Source of the DNA: Paracoccus sp. (in: a-proteobacteria)
GTDB lineage: Bacteria > Pseudomonadota > Alphaproteobacteria > Rhodobacterales > Rhodobacteraceae
Reading direction: 5' to 3'
Assembly: GCF_030538495.1 (NCBI RefSeq)
Contig: NZ_JAUNTW010000006.1
Span: 158,108-222,107, forward strand
Length of the DNA stretch: 64,000 nt
Under the pieces are notes generated by a model, which made no database searches, was not told where the DNA came from, and saw only the letters and a list, made by a program, of their open reading frames with translations. How positions within the stretch are numbered: the first letter of the stretch is position 1; each line of letters begins with the position of its first letter. Both the position numbers and the translations under genes were made by a program. Of the stretch, positions 54,032 through 64,000 are shown piece after piece.

Positions 54032-54923
54032 CGCCGCCGCACCTGAAAACCGCAGCCAATGGGCCGATATCTGGCGCCAGTTCCGCCGCAGCCGGGGCGC
54101 GATGATTGCGCTGGTTCTGTTCGTGGGGATCATCCTTTTTGTGTCAGTCGGGCCGCTGTTGTGGACGCTGGACCCGACCTATGTAAACATCCGCGCGCGC
54201 AATCAGGGCTTTAGTCTGGCCCATCCGTTAGGCACCGATCATCTGGGCCGCGATCTGCTGGCGCGGCTGATGGCCGGGGGGCAGGTGTCCATTGCCGTGG
54301 GCCTGACCGCCATGGTCATCGCCATTGTTCTGGGCAGCGCCATCGGGATTTTGTCGGGCTATTTCCGGCGGCTGGATGCGCCCTTGATGCGGATGACGGA
54401 ACTGTTTCTGGCGCTGCCTCTGTTGCCGCTGCTGCTGTTGATGGTGACGCTGTTTCGCGATCCGTTGTCCAAGAACTTTGGCACCGGGTTGGGGATGTTT
54501 TTGCTGATCGTGTCTGCGATTGGCGCGACCAGCTGGATGCAGGCCGCTCGCATCGTCCGGGGCGAGGTTCTGGGCGTCAAGGAACGCGAATTTATTCTGG
54601 CCGCGCGGTCCATCGGCACGCCGCCCATGCGCATGATCCTGCGCCATATTCTGCCGAATGTGCTGTCGCCGATCATGGTCGCCGCCACGCTGGGCATTGC
54701 CACCGCCATCATCACCGAATCGGCGCTGTCCTTTCTGGGCTTGGGCTTCCCGCCGGATTTCCCGACCTGGGGGCGGTTGCTGTTTGATGCCATTGACCAG
54801 ATGGTTCTGTATCCGTGGCGGGTGATCTTTCCCGGCGTGATGATTTCGCTGACGGTGTTGTGTGTGAATTACATCGGGGATGGTTTGCGGGATGCCATGG
54901 ACCCGCGTATTCGGGGGCGGTAG
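54024..54923 (+). CDS. peptide ABC transporter permease, DppC type
   Basis: A 299-residue permease partner of the DppB-type subunit. It has the DppC-type start (QFRRSRGAMIALVLFVGIIL), HPLGTDHLGRDLLARLMAGG, EAA-loop region AARSIGTPPMRMILRHILPN and the end GLRDAMDPRIRGR. Start at 54024 overlaps the preceding stop by 8 bases (ATGACTGA). It is the last gene of the plus-strand transporter run; the fused ATPase on the minus strand completes the importer. Confidence 0.94.
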   Translation: MTDAAAPENRSQWADIWRQFRRSRGAMIALVLFVGIILFVSVGPLLWTLDPTYVNIRARNQGFSLAHPLGTDHLGRDLLARLMAGGQVSIAVGLTAMVIAIVLGSAIGILSGYFRRLDAPLMRMTELFLALPLLPLLLLMVTLFRDPLSKNFGTGLGMFLLIVSAIGATSWMQAARIVRGEVLGVKEREFILAARSIGTPPMRMILRHILPNVLSPIMVAATLGIATAIITESALSFLGLGFPPDFPTWGRLLFDAIDQMVLYPWRVIFPGVMISLTVLCVNYIGDGLRDAMDPRIRGR

Positions 54924-54943
54924 CCGGGGGCCAGCCGTCAAGC

Positions 54944-54990
54944 CGGGGGCCAGCCCCCGGACCCCCGGGATATTTGTGCCAAGATGAAAG
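54944..54990 (+). repeat. composite GC-hairpin repeat, family B, copy 2
   Basis: GGGGGCCAGCCCCC palindrome, then GGACCCCCGGGATATTTG and TGCCAAGATGAAAG, 20 bases beyond the DppC stop. Nearly identical to the minus-strand element at 26433-26481. The palindromic part could serve as a terminator stem. Confidence 0.7.
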
Positions 54991-55084
54991 AGACGCCGGT
55001 TCGCGGTTGGTGAGCGGTCCAGCCCGCGCCGCGAGGGGGCATTCGATGGGGAAAGGTTCGCTGGCCTTTTCCTGATCCGTCTCA

Positions 55085-55113
55085 CCCCGGGATATTTGCG
55101 CCAAGATGAAAAA
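55085..55113 (+). repeat. dispersed repeat, family B core, copy 3
   Basis: CCCGGGATATTTGCGCCAAG then ATGAAAAAG. It has the core of the element 140 bases upstream but without the long GC palindrome. It lies 74 bases before ycjX. Confidence 0.65.
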
Positions 55114-55186
55114 GCTGTCGGTCTGCGTGGAAACCGGGTTCGCCTTCGCCTAAGTAGAGGGCGGATGAGCAGGTAAAGGGCGGCAG

Positions 55187-56557
55187 ATGGGGCTGGGCGC
55201 GACATTGTTATCGGGGATCGGGCTGGGCGATCCGGTCGTGCGGCTGGGCGTCACCGGGCTGACACGCGCGGGCAAGACGGTGTTTATTACGTCTCTGGTC
55301 GCCAATCTGCTGGACCGGGGCCGGATGCCCGCGCTGCACGCGGCGGCGAATGGGCGGCTGCGCGCGGTGTGGCTGCAACCGCAGCCCGATGACACGATCC
55401 CGCGCTTTGATTACGAACGCCATCTGGCCGCGCTGACCGGCCCCACCCCGTTTTGGCCCGAAGGAACCCGCCATGTCAGCCAGTTGCGCCTGTCGATGCG
55501 GCTGGAAACCGGGGGGATGCTGTCGGGGCTGACGGGCGCGCGCACGCTGCATTTGGATATTGTCGATTATCCGGGCGAATGGCTGCTGGACCTGCGCCTG
55601 ATGGAGAAATCCTTTGACGATTGGTCGGCGGAAACCCTGTCGCGGTTGCCGGGGCGTCCGGGGGCGGATGCGTTTCTGGCGGCTCTGTCCGGGCTGCCGA
55701 CCGATGCCGCGATGACCGAGCCGCTGGCGCAGGGGCTGGCCGAGACCTATACCACCCATCTGATTGCGGCGCGGGATGCGGGCTGGGCCGATTGCACGCC
55801 GGGGCGGTTTTTGATCCCCGGCGAATTGGCCGGATCGCCCGCGCTGACCTTTGCGCCGCTGCCGCCGCCGATGCTGGACAGCCCGCTGGGGCGCGAATTC
55901 CGCCGCCGCTTTGACGCCTATAAATCGCGGGTGGTGCGGCCGTTTTTCCGCGACCATTTCGCGCGCATTGACCGGCAGGTGGTGTTGGTCGATGTGCTGG
56001 GCGCCATTCACCAAGGCCCCCGCGCGACCGAGGACACCCGCCGCGCCATGGCCGATATTCTGACCGCGTTTCGCCCCGGTCGTCTGGGCTGGCTGTCGCA
56101 ATTGCTGGGGACGCGGCGCGTGGAACGCATCCTGTTTGCCGCGACCAAGGCCGATTATCTGCATCACGAACAGCATCCTCGGTTAACGGCGATCCTGACC
56201 GCTATGCTGCGCGAGGCCCGCGACCGCGCCGATTTTTCCGGCGCGCGGACCGAGGCTATGGCCATTGCCGCCCTGCGCACCACGACCGAAGATGTGATCC
56301 GCCAGAACGGCGACGACCTGCCCGCCGTGCGCGGACGGTTGCGCGACGGGCGGCAGGCGGCGTTCTATGCCGGGGATTTGCCGGCGGAGCCGTCGGTTCT
56401 GCTGCATCCGGCACGGGATGGGGCGGATCGCTGGCTGGATCAGGATTATGGCGTGATGAATTTTCAGCCCGCACCCCTGACGCTGCGCCCGGGTGACGGC
56501 CCGCCGCATATCCGGCTGGACCGCGCCGCCGAGTTCCTGATCGGAGACCGCCTGTGA
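55187..56557 (+). CDS. ycjX: YcjX family P-loop protein (DUF463)
   Basis: A 456-residue predicted GTPase-like protein of the YcjX/DUF463 family. The P-loop is GLTRAGKTVF (about 24-33). Other features are VDYPGEWLLDLRLM, a G3-like stretch and FAATKADYLHHEQHPRL, a G4-like TKAD. In E. coli ycjX-ycjF lie in the phage shock region and respond to heat and envelope stress; the function is unresolved. It overlaps ycjF by 4 bases. There is no pspA or other psp gene beside it in this window. Confidence 0.9.
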   Translation: MGLGATLLSGIGLGDPVVRLGVTGLTRAGKTVFITSLVANLLDRGRMPALHAAANGRLRAVWLQPQPDDTIPRFDYERHLAALTGPTPFWPEGTRHVSQLRLSMRLETGGMLSGLTGARTLHLDIVDYPGEWLLDLRLMEKSFDDWSAETLSRLPGRPGADAFLAALSGLPTDAAMTEPLAQGLAETYTTHLIAARDAGWADCTPGRFLIPGELAGSPALTFAPLPPPMLDSPLGREFRRRFDAYKSRVVRPFFRDHFARIDRQVVLVDVLGAIHQGPRATEDTRRAMADILTAFRPGRLGWLSQLLGTRRVERILFAATKADYLHHEQHPRLTAILTAMLREARDRADFSGARTEAMAIAALRTTTEDVIRQNGDDLPAVRGRLRDGRQAAFYAGDLPAEPSVLLHPARDGADRWLDQDYGVMNFQPAPLTLRPGDGPPHIRLDRAAEFLIGDRL

Positions 56558-57681
56558 CCGACATCCCAAACGCCCCGAGGCCGCGCGGCCCGGTCATCAT
56601 CCCCATCGACGACCGCCCCGAACCTATCCGCGACGATCCGCCCCGGCGCGGACCTGAACCGCATCGCCCCGAACCGAACGCCCCCCGGCGCGGCCCGGTT
56701 CACGCCGACACCGCCGACATCCCGAACCCCGCCGACGCCGCGCCCATCGACGCCCCCGACAGCGCCCTGCCGCAGCCGCGCACCATGCAGATGGTCACGC
56801 GGCTGGTCGGGCGGCGTCCGTCGCGCCTGACGCGGCTGTTCCTGCAATCGGGCGCGGCGCTGTTTGCGTTTCTGCTGACGGTCGCGGCGTGGAACTTTGT
56901 CACCGGGCTGATGATGGCCTGTCCGCTGTTGGGCTGGGTCGCGGTTGTGCTGCTGGCGCTGTTTGTGCTGGCGGGTCTGGGCATGGCATTGCGCGAATTT
57001 CTGGCGTGGCGGCGCTTTGCCCGCGTCGAAACCGTGCAGCGTCAGGCGGCGGCGGCATTGGCCGATGATGATCTGGGGCAGGCGCGCCGGGTCGCGGATG
57101 ATCTGGCGCGGCTCTATGCCGGGCGGCCCGAATTGGACTGGCACCGCCAGCGGCTGACCGACCGCATGGATGACGCATTGGATGCGCGCACGCTGCTGAC
57201 ACTGGCGGAAACCGAAATGCTGGCCCCCCTGGACGACCAGGCCCGGCGCGAGGTCGAAGCCGCCGCCCGCAGCGTTGCCGCCGTTACGGCGCTGGTTCCG
57301 CTGGCACTGGCCGATGTGATCGCGGCACTGGCGGCCAATCTGCGGATGATCCGGCGCATGGCCGAAATCTATGGCGGGCGCGCGGGGGCTGTGGGGGGCT
57401 GGCGGCTGGCGCGCACGGTCATCACGCATCTGGTCGCGACCGGCGCGGTCGGGGCCGCCGATGATCTGATCAGCACCGTGGCGGGCGGCGGCGTGCTGTC
57501 CAAGGTCAGCCGCCGCTTTGGCGAAGGCATCGTGAACGGCGCGTTAACCGCCCGCGTCGGCATCGCCGCGATCGAGGTGTGCCGCCCTCTGCCCTTTATC
57601 GCGCAACCCCGGCCAAAGGTGAAAAATCTGGTCAGTCGGGGGCTGGCGGGGTTGTTTGGCAGCGACGACCGCGCGCGTTGA
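56554..57681 (+). CDS. ycjF: YcjF family membrane protein (TIGR01620/DUF697)
   Basis: A 375-residue protein that usually accompanies YcjX. The first 75 residues are Pro/Arg/Asp-rich and disordered. Two hydrophobic helices follow (LFLQSGAALFAFLLTVAAW and GWVAVVLLALFVLAGLGMAL), then a helical DUF697 domain (AVTALVPLALADVIAALAAN and a Gly-rich GGVLSKVSRRFGEG). Start is a GTG at 56554 overlapping the ycjX stop (GTGA). Role unknown; probably a membrane partner of YcjX. Confidence 0.88.
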   Translation: MTDIPNAPRPRGPVIIPIDDRPEPIRDDPPRRGPEPHRPEPNAPRRGPVHADTADIPNPADAAPIDAPDSALPQPRTMQMVTRLVGRRPSRLTRLFLQSGAALFAFLLTVAAWNFVTGLMMACPLLGWVAVVLLALFVLAGLGMALREFLAWRRFARVETVQRQAAAALADDDLGQARRVADDLARLYAGRPELDWHRQRLTDRMDDALDARTLLTLAETEMLAPLDDQARREVEAAARSVAAVTALVPLALADVIAALAANLRMIRRMAEIYGGRAGAVGGWRLARTVITHLVATGAVGAADDLISTVAGGGVLSKVSRRFGEGIVNGALTARVGIAAIEVCRPLPFIAQPRPKVKNLVSRGLAGLFGSDDRAR

Positions 57682-57740
57682 GTCGGCGTTGCTTTCGTGT
57701 GGAGAGCTGCCCGGGGGTTTCACACCCCCGGACCCCCGTG

Positions 57741-57761
57741 GGATATTTTCGCACAGAAGAT
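57741..57761 (+). repeat. dispersed repeat, hybrid of families A and B
   Basis: GGATATTTTCGCACAGAAGA plus T, preceded by a GC stretch (CACCCCCGGACCCCCGTG) like that of family B. The right half has the CACAGAAGA core of family A. It lies in the convergent gap after ycjF. Confidence 0.6.
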
Positions 57762-57782
57762 AATCAGTGCAGTATCTGGGCG

Positions 57783-58112
57783 TCAGTGCAGCATCCCGTC
57801 ATCGGGCTGATCCCCGAAATAGGGTTGCATCTGCGCGATGATCACCGCGTTTTCGGCCAGTGCGCGGTCCATCAGCGCGCGTTCGTCGGCGTCGATGTCG
57901 TGGCCTTCGGCGATGCGTTCGTCCAGCGTGCCATATCCGGTCACGTCCAGCGGCGCCATATCGGCCTGTTTCAGGATGGCGACGGTTTCGCGCACGGCCT
58001 CGGCCTCATCCTTGCCGGCGGCATAGCAGACCAGACCGGCCCCGGTTGCGCCATCGGGCAGGCCGTCGCCCTCGCGCCGGCCCAGTTCAACAACAAGCGT
58101 GAAAACCTTCAT
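57783..58112 (-). CDS. hypothetical protein
   Basis: A 109-residue acidic cytoplasmic protein without helices or a signal. The sequence begins MKVFTLVVELGRREGDGLPD and has a run of alternating acidic helices (DEAEAVRETVAILKQADMAP; ADERALMDRALAENAVIIAQ). An AGAGAGGA site upstream and convergent placement against ycjF support it as a real gene. It is divergent from the YbaK gene. I do not recognise the family; the size and fold pattern suggest a small alpha/beta protein. Confidence 0.7.
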   Translation of the reverse strand: MKVFTLVVELGRREGDGLPDGATGAGLVCYAAGKDEAEAVRETVAILKQADMAPLDVTGYGTLDERIAEGHDIDADERALMDRALAENAVIIAQMQPYFGDQPDDGMLH

Positions 58113-58177
58113 CGCGTCCTCTCTTTTACGGGTGGGGATAGGGGGTTAGGCTGTCCCCCGCAAGAGATGGGGGAGCC

Positions 58178-58648
58178 ATGAGCAAAAGTTTAGCCCGCGT
58201 GCGCGCGGCGTTGCAGGATGCGGGCGCGGATGTGCAGGTGTTGGAAATGCCGGGCAGCACCCGCACCGCGCAAGAGGCCGCCGATCAGGCCGGGTGCGCC
58301 TTGGATCAGATCGCCAAGTCGATCATTTTTCAGGGGCAGGCGTCCGGCCATGTCGTGTTGTTTCTGACCGCAGGCGGCAATCGCGTGGACGCAGGCCGCG
58401 CGGCGGCGGTTGCGGGTCAGGAATTGGGCCGGGCGGATGCGGCGCTGATCCGCGCGGAAACCGGCTTTGCCATTGGCGGCGTCGCGCCGGTGGGGCATCT
58501 GCGCCCGGTAACGGCGTTTTTCGATCCGCGTTTGCTGGATTTTCCGACCGTCTGGGCGGCGGCTGGCACGCCGCGCCATATTTTCGCGATTGCGCCGGAT
58601 CGGCTGCTGGCCCTGACCGGCGCGACACTCGCCGATTTTACCGCATAA
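58178..58648 (+). CDS. YbaK/EbsC family aminoacyl-tRNA deacylase-like protein
   Basis: A 156-residue protein of the YbaK/ProX editing-domain family, which hydrolyses mischarged tRNAs such as Cys-tRNA(Pro) or Ala-tRNA(Pro). It contains the conserved DQIAKSIIFQG segment with the catalytic Lys, GGVAPVGHLRP (the GxxxPxGH signature) and FDPRLLDFPTVWAAAGTPRH. Which misacylated tRNA it clears cannot be told. A strong terminator follows the stop. Confidence 0.88.
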   Translation: MSKSLARVRAALQDAGADVQVLEMPGSTRTAQEAADQAGCALDQIAKSIIFQGQASGHVVLFLTAGGNRVDAGRAAAVAGQELGRADAALIRAETGFAIGGVAPVGHLRPVTAFFDPRLLDFPTVWAAAGTPRHIFAIAPDRLLALTGATLADFTA

Positions 58649-58676
58649 AAAAGCCCGGGTTTATGCCCGGGCTTTT
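58649..58676. terminator. bidirectional terminator between the ybaK-type gene and ilvC
   Basis: AAAAAAGCCCGGG, TTTATG, CCCGGGCTTTT: a stem with T runs on both strands, between the convergent ybaK-type and ilvC stops. Confidence 0.93.
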
Positions 58677-58681
58677 CTGGA

Positions 58682-59797
<1,116 letters not shown>

Positions 59798-59809
59798 TCA
59801 TGCCCTGTT

Positions 59810-60286
59810 ATGCGTAAAAATATGGATTTCATACCGGACAGCACCGATCGTCGCATACTTCGTCAGCTTTTGGCGGAACCCGATGCCGCAACCGCTGTGC
59901 TGGCGGAACGGGCGGGGGTGACGCAGGCCAGCCTGTGGCGGCGGCTGGACCGGATGACGCAGGCGGGCGTGATCCGCGCGCAGCAAACCCGCATCAATTG
60001 GCGCGCTTTGGGGTGGGAGGTTGAGGTGTCCCTGCGCTTCACATTGGACAAAACCAACCCGCGTGCGTTCGACGAATTTCAGGACGCGGTGCGTCAGGTT
60101 CCCGAAGTCACGGAAATTCAATCTTTTTTGGGCAGCGTTGACTGGCGCGTGTCGGTGGTGGCGCGCGATATGGCGCATTGGCAGCAGGTGTATCGCGAAC
60201 GCATCCTGACCCTGCCCCATATTGCGGATATTGACGCGCTGATGCTGGTGTCCACGATCAAAGACAGCACAGAGCTGGCGCTGTGA
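59810..60286 (+). CDS. Lrp/AsnC family transcriptional regulator, tandem copy 1
   Basis: A 158-residue regulator: N-terminal HTH (DSTDRRILRQLLAEPDAATA then VLAERAGVTQASLWRRLDRM) and a C-terminal RAM/AsnC-D ligand domain (VTEIQSFLGSVDWRVSVVAR). Lrp proteins sense amino acids, often leucine, and form dimers to octamers. A later in-frame ATG (59822) is an alternative start. It is divergent from ilvC, suggesting control of branched-chain amino acid genes. Confidence 0.92.
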   Translation: MRKNMDFIPDSTDRRILRQLLAEPDAATAVLAERAGVTQASLWRRLDRMTQAGVIRAQQTRINWRALGWEVEVSLRFTLDKTNPRAFDEFQDAVRQVPEVTEIQSFLGSVDWRVSVVARDMAHWQQVYRERILTLPHIADIDALMLVSTIKDSTELAL

Positions 60287-60741
60287 CCGGGCCAGACGCC
60301 ACCGATCTGGCGATTCTGCGGCTGTTGGCGGGGGATGCCACGTTAAGCGCCGCGGAAATCGGGCGCGCGGTCGGGATTGGCCAGCCTGCGGCGTGGCGGC
60401 GGATCAAACGGCTGAGCGATCAGGGCGTCATCGCGGGGCGGCGGGTGGTGCTGGACACCGCCGCGTTAGGGTTTGGCGTGACGGTGTTTCTGGGCATCCG
60501 GCTGGCCGCCAAGGGCCGCACCAGTCTGGATGATTTCGAACGCGCCATCACCGCCATTCCCGAAGTGCAACTGGTCCAGCATGTGCTGGGCCAGTTTGAT
60601 TACCGCCTGCGCATCACCGCCCGCGACATTTCCGACTTTGAACGCATCCTGCGCCGGCGGATCATGACCCTGCCCGGCGTCGGTCAGGTCGAAGCGAACG
60701 TCATGCTGTCCGAAGAACGCCGCCCCGGCCCGTTAGGTTAA
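60283..60741 (+). CDS. Lrp/AsnC family transcriptional regulator, tandem copy 2
   Basis: A 152-residue Lrp/AsnC protein related to the preceding one: HTH ([20 protein letters not shown] then [17 protein letters not shown]) and an AsnC-D domain ([24 protein letters not shown]). Start is a GTG at 60283 overlapping the previous stop (GTGA), so the pair is coupled and may form mixed oligomers. Its TAA shares TTAA (60738-60741) with the ilvD stop. Nitrite-reductase NirD/NirG-type Lrp pairs look similar in size, but no nir genes are present. Confidence 0.92.
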   Translation: MTGPDATDLAILRLLAGDATLSAAEIGRAVGIGQPAAWRRIKRLSDQGVIAGRRVVLDTAALGFGVTVFLGIRLAAKGRTSLDDFERAITAIPEVQLVQHVLGQFDYRLRITARDISDFERILRRRIMTLPGVGQVEANVMLSEERRPGPLG

Positions 60742-62579
60742 TCGCCCGGAATGATCCGCACGGCACCGCGCGCGGCACTGGTCGTCATCGCGGCATAGGC
60801 GCGCAGCGCGGTGCTGACCTGACGTTTGCGAGGTTTCGCGGGCTTCCACCCGGCGGCGTCTTGGGCCGCGCGACGCGCGGTCAGTTCGTCATCCGGCACC
60901 ACCAATTCGATCACGCGGTTCGGAATGTCGATGCGGATGGTGTCGCCCTGCTGCACCAGCCCGATCAGGCCACCTTCGGCGGCTTCGGGCGACACATGGC
61001 CAATCGACAGCCCCGATGATCCGCCCGAAAACCGGCCATCGGTGACAAGCGCGCAATCTTTGCCCAGCCCTTTGGATTTCAGATAGCTGGTCGGATACAG
61101 CATTTCCTGCATCCCCGGCCCGCCGCGTGGCCCTTCGTAACGGATCAGAACGACCTGCCCCGCCGTGACCTTGCCGGTCAGGATGCCCGACACAGCGTCA
61201 TCTTGGCTTTCGAAAATATGGGCCGGGCCTTCAAACGTCAGGATGGATTCGTCCACGCCCGCCGTTTTCACGATGCACCCATCAAGGGCCAGATTGCCAT
61301 ACAGCACCGCCAGCCCGCCATCGGTCGAAAACGCATGATCCGCCGACCGGATCACGCCGCTCTGCCGGTCCAGATCGACCGAGTCATAGCGCCGATCCTG
61401 CGAAAAGGCGGTTTGCGTCGGCACGCCCCCCGGCGCCGCGCGAAAGAAATCATGGACCTCGGGCGAATTGGTGCGCGCAATGTCCCACCGATCCAGTGCG
61501 TGCGCCATGGTTTCGGCGTGAACCGTGCCAACATCGGTTTTCAGCAAACCGGCACGGTCCAATTCGCCCAAGATCGCCATAATGCCACCGGCGCGGTGAA
61601 TATCCTCCATATGCACATCGGCCTTGGCGGGGGCGACTTTGCACAGAACCGGCACCTGACGCGACAGGCGGTCGATGTCGGACATGGTGAAATCCACGCC
61701 CGCTTCATGCGCAGCGGCCAGCAGATGCAGCACGGTGTTCGTTGATCCGCCCATGGCAATGTCCAGCGTCATCGCGTTTTCAAACGCCGCCATCGTCGCA
61801 ATCGACCGAGGCAGAACGCTGGCGTCGTCGTTTTCATAATACCGCCGCGCCAGATCGACGACCAGACGGCCCGCCTGCAAAAACAACTGCTTGCGGTCGG
61901 CATGGGTGGCCAGCGTGGACCCGTTGCCGGGCAGAGACAGGCCAAGCGCCTCGGTCAAACAGTTCATCGAATTGGCGGTGAACATGCCCGAACACGACCC
62001 GCAGGTCGGGCAGGCCGCCTGTTCAATCGCCTGCACATCGGCGTCTGATACGCTGTCATCGGCGGCGGCGATCATCGCATCGACCAGATCCAGCGGTTTA
62101 TTCGTGCCGTCTTGCAGCACGACCTTGCCCGCCTCCATCGGGCCGCCGGACACGAACACGACGGGGATGTTCAGACGCAGCGCCGCCATCAACATGCCGG
62201 GGGTGATTTTGTCGCAATTGCTGATGCAGACCATGGCATCGGCGCAATGGGCGTTAACCATATATTCCACCGAATCCGCGATGATTTCGCGCGACGGCAG
62301 CGAATACAGCATCCCGTCATGGCCCATGGCGATGCCGTCATCCACGGCAATGGTGTTGAATTCCTTGGCGATGCCGCCCGCGGATTCCACCTCGCGGGCG
62401 ACCATCTGGCCCAGATCCTTCAGATGGACATGCCCCGGCACGAATTGGGTAAAGCTGTTGACGATGGCAATGATCGGCTTGCCAAAATCGCTGTCCTTGA
62501 CGCCGGTTGCCCGCCACAGGCCGCGCGCGCCAGCCATATTGCGGCCATGGGTGGTTGTGCGGGAACGATAAGCGGGCAT
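60738..62579 (-). CDS. ilvD: dihydroxy-acid dehydratase
   Basis: Third step of branched-chain amino acid synthesis, dehydrating dihydroxy-isovalerate and related acids with an iron-sulfur cluster. The 613-residue length is that of the IlvD enzyme. Signatures: [38 protein letters not shown] (cluster cysteines), and [17 protein letters not shown] and [21 protein letters not shown] near the C-terminus. It stands alone on the minus strand and is convergent with the second Lrp gene. Confidence 0.97.
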   Translation of the reverse strand: MPAYRSRTTTHGRNMAGARGLWRATGVKDSDFGKPIIAIVNSFTQFVPGHVHLKDLGQMVAREVESAGGIAKEFNTIAVDDGIAMGHDGMLYSLPSREIIADSVEYMVNAHCADAMVCISNCDKITPGMLMAALRLNIPVVFVSGGPMEAGKVVLQDGTNKPLDLVDAMIAAADDSVSDADVQAIEQAACPTCGSCSGMFTANSMNCLTEALGLSLPGNGSTLATHADRKQLFLQAGRLVVDLARRYYENDDASVLPRSIATMAAFENAMTLDIAMGGSTNTVLHLLAAAHEAGVDFTMSDIDRLSRQVPVLCKVAPAKADVHMEDIHRAGGIMAILGELDRAGLLKTDVGTVHAETMAHALDRWDIARTNSPEVHDFFRAAPGGVPTQTAFSQDRRYDSVDLDRQSGVIRSADHAFSTDGGLAVLYGNLALDGCIVKTAGVDESILTFEGPAHIFESQDDAVSGILTGKVTAGQVVLIRYEGPRGGPGMQEMLYPTSYLKSKGLGKDCALVTDGRFSGGSSGLSIGHVSPEAAEGGLIGLVQQGDTIRIDIPNRVIELVVPDDELTARRAAQDAAGWKPAKPRKRQVSTALRAYAAMTTSAARGAVRIIPGD

Positions 62580-62649
62580 GGTTTCCTCCGGGGCTTGGCT
62601 TACTTATGTTGCGTTTAGCACCCGTTGGCGGCAATGAACATTCCCAAGA

Positions 62650-63843
62650 TCACCGCACGCCCAATCCCGCCCGCATCATCAGCCGCCGCACCGGAGCGAT
62701 GCCATAAAGCGCCCCCAACCCCGCCGCGCGCAAATCCCGCAGCGGGCGCGCGCCCATCTGGCTGGCGCGGTTCAGCGCGTCGATGCCGATAATGCGCGCC
62801 ATGCTTTCGGGGCGGCGGGTGCGGTTGTAACGGTCCAGCGATTCGGCGCTGCCGGGATTGTCGCGCGACAGGTCCAACAGCGCGGCCAGATCGGCCAGCG
62901 ACATATTCAGCCCCTGCGCGCCAATGGGGGGCAGGACATGCGCGGCCTCGGCCATCAGGGCGGTGCGGGGGCCGCTGTAGCGGTCGGCGATCTGGCTGAT
63001 GATCGGCCATTGCGTCAGGCGGGTGGCCTGTTCCAGCCGGCCCAGAACGCCCGCCGACCGCGCATTCAGTTCGGCGTTGAAATCATCGCGTGACAGCGCG
63101 GCCAGACGCGCGACATTCGCGCCGCTTTCCATCCACACCACGGCGGACGATGGCCTCCCGTCCCGATCCGGCAGCGGCACCAGCGTGAACGGCCCGCCGG
63201 ATCGGTGAATTTCGGTCGAGACATTGTTATGCGGAAACTCATGCGTGACGGCAAAGGCCAATGCCTTTTGCCCATACCGGAACGTCCGCACCCCGATGCC
63301 CAATGCCTGACGCACCGGCGAATCGCGCCCGTCAGCGGCGACCAGCAGACGCGCCCTTATGCGGCGGCCATCGGTCAGGGTGACAATCGCGCCTTCGTCG
63401 CGGGCCAGAACCGCCGCCGTGCCGGTGCCGGGTTGAAACCGCACGGTTTGCAACTGATCCAGCCGCGCCGCGATTTCCCGCCGCAAGAGCCAGTTCGGCA
63501 AGTTCCACCCAAAGGGCTGGTCGCCCAATTCGGATGCGTCGAAATCGCGGGTCAGCCGGGCGCGGGGTTCCGCCCCGCCTGCATCGACAATGCGCATGAT
63601 CTGCAAGGGCGTGGCGTGACCGGCCAGCCGGTCCCACAACCCGATCCGGTCCAGCAGATCAACCGATGGGGTCAGAAAGGCCGTGGTCCGCAAATCCGAC
63701 CCGGCGGCGGATTCGTCCGTGACCGGCGGCGCAGGGTCCACACACAGGGTCGAAAACCCCTGCGCGCCGAATGCCGCCGCCGCGATCAGCCCGGCGATCC
63801 CGCCGCCGGACACCAGAATATCGACATCCTCGACCCCGTGCAT
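62650..63843 (-). CDS. FAD-dependent ubiquinone biosynthesis hydroxylase (UbiH/UbiF/COQ6 family)
   Basis: A 397-residue flavoprotein monooxygenase. FAD motifs: GGGIAGLIAAAAFGAQGF at the N-terminus, ARLLVAADGRDSPVRQALG (DG motif) and ALMAEAAHVLPPIGAQGLN (GD-like motif), then the helix SLADLAALLDL. Members hydroxylate the ubiquinone ring at C1, C5 or C6. Which position is attacked cannot be inferred from sequence here. It lies directly before a small membrane protein on the same strand. Confidence 0.9.
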   Translation of the reverse strand: MHGVEDVDILVSGGGIAGLIAAAAFGAQGFSTLCVDPAPPVTDESAAGSDLRTTAFLTPSVDLLDRIGLWDRLAGHATPLQIMRIVDAGGAEPRARLTRDFDASELGDQPFGWNLPNWLLRREIAARLDQLQTVRFQPGTGTAAVLARDEGAIVTLTDGRRIRARLLVAADGRDSPVRQALGIGVRTFRYGQKALAFAVTHEFPHNNVSTEIHRSGGPFTLVPLPDRDGRPSSAVVWMESGANVARLAALSRDDFNAELNARSAGVLGRLEQATRLTQWPIISQIADRYSGPRTALMAEAAHVLPPIGAQGLNMSLADLAALLDLSRDNPGSAESLDRYNRTRRPESMARIIGIDALNRASQMGARPLRDLRAAGLGALYGIAPVRRLMMRAGLGVR

Positions 63844-63848
63844 CGGGG

Positions 63849-64000
63849 TCAGTTTCCGGCGGTGAACAGCAACAGCACGCCAAACACCACCAGCGTCAGG
63901 GCCATTCCCAAAATCCCCAGACCCGGCAGGCCAAAGACGGCAAACACCGCCACCACCAGCAGCACCACCACCAACAGCGCGGCGAAGATGTTGCGAATCA
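63849..64000 (-). CDS. small hydrophobic membrane protein, partial
   Basis: The last 49 codons of a minus-strand gene: IRNIFAALLVVVLLVVAVFA, then a short GLPGLG loop, then a second hydrophobic stretch ending LLLFTAGN before TGA at 63849-63851. The first in-window bases (TG at 64000-63999) would complete an ATG if the next base outside is A on this strand, giving a 50-residue two-helix protein. The stop lies 5 bases before the hydroxylase start. Family not recognised. Confidence 0.6.
   Translation of the reverse strand, partial: IRNIFAALLVVVLLVVAVFAVFGLPGLGILGMALTLVVFGVLLLFTAGN

Noticed and set aside
60283-60741. The Lrp pair as NirD/NirG-type siroheme decarboxylase (heme d1) proteins
   Set aside because: Those are also tandem Lrp-like proteins, but the N-terminal parts here are good HTH domains and the neighbours are ilvC and ilvD. 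No nir or heme d1 genes are in the window.

Overview
The window is GC-rich chromosomal DNA from an alphaproteobacterium, almost certainly order Rhodobacterales (Rhodobacter/Roseobacter type). The evidence is gene order: dusB(nifR3)-ntrB-ntrC-ntrY-ntrX-trkA-trkH-hfq-hflX, yajC-secD-secF-DUF498-ccmA-ccmB-ccmC-ccmD-ccmG, a group 2 Mrp/Pha antiporter operon with a fused A-B subunit, a GapR (DUF2312) gene, paired YeeE/YedE half-proteins, and znuA divergent from zur-znuC-znuB. I see no phage, plasmid, IS element, CRISPR array or rRNA. Coding density is very high: no gap exceeds 300 bp, and many neighbours overlap by 1-8 bp. Most of this is core genome.

Layout. 1-4.2 kb: RhlE-type helicase, Dtd, two YeeE/YedE half-transporters, a small membrane protein, GapR and BluB. 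4.3-10.3 kb: a plus-strand run of thymidine kinase, D,D-carboxypeptidase, Tmk, HolB, TatD, an MBL-fold hydrolase and an AEC transporter. 10.3-16.4 kb (minus): cytochrome c maturation genes and the SecDF-YajC translocase. 16.5-18.6 kb: M20 amidohydrolase and MazG, divergent. 18.6-24.7 kb (minus): PhaG, F, E, D, C and AB. 24.9-28.1 kb (minus): NADP-type glutamate dehydrogenase, HflX and Hfq. 28.2-38.3 kb (minus): TrkH, TrkA, NtrX, NtrY, NtrC, NtrB and DusB, combining potassium uptake with nitrogen-control phosphorelays.

38.4-47.4 kb: L-serine deaminase, a Pro/Ala-rich lipoprotein, two tandem tiny exported proteins of unknown function, the zinc uptake locus with Zur and probable Zur boxes, HemP, an RluB-like pseudouridine synthase with a huge disordered basic tail, TadA and tRNA-Gly(TCC). 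47.4-54.9 kb: an oligopeptide-type ABC importer with a fused double ATPase on the minus strand and two paralogous binding proteins plus two permeases on the plus strand. 55-58.6 kb: YcjX/YcjF, an orphan hypothetical protein and a YbaK-family deacylase. 58.7-62.6 kb: branched-chain amino acid synthesis (IlvC, IlvD) flanking two tandem Lrp/AsnC regulators. The window closes with a UbiH-type hydroxylase and a truncated small membrane protein.

Functional themes are nitrogen and amino acid economy (Ntr, GdhA, SdaA, IlvC/D, Lrp, peptide uptake), envelope work (SecDF, Ccm, Pha, Trk) and metal homeostasis (Zur/Znu, HemP). I found no obvious new multi-gene system. The most unusual signals are a dispersed intergenic repeat family with eight copies, an NtrC whose ATPase motifs look degenerate, the tandem tiny exported proteins, the hfq/hflX junction where only one stop codon separates two same-frame genes, and three convergent gene pairs whose TAA stops share one TTAA.
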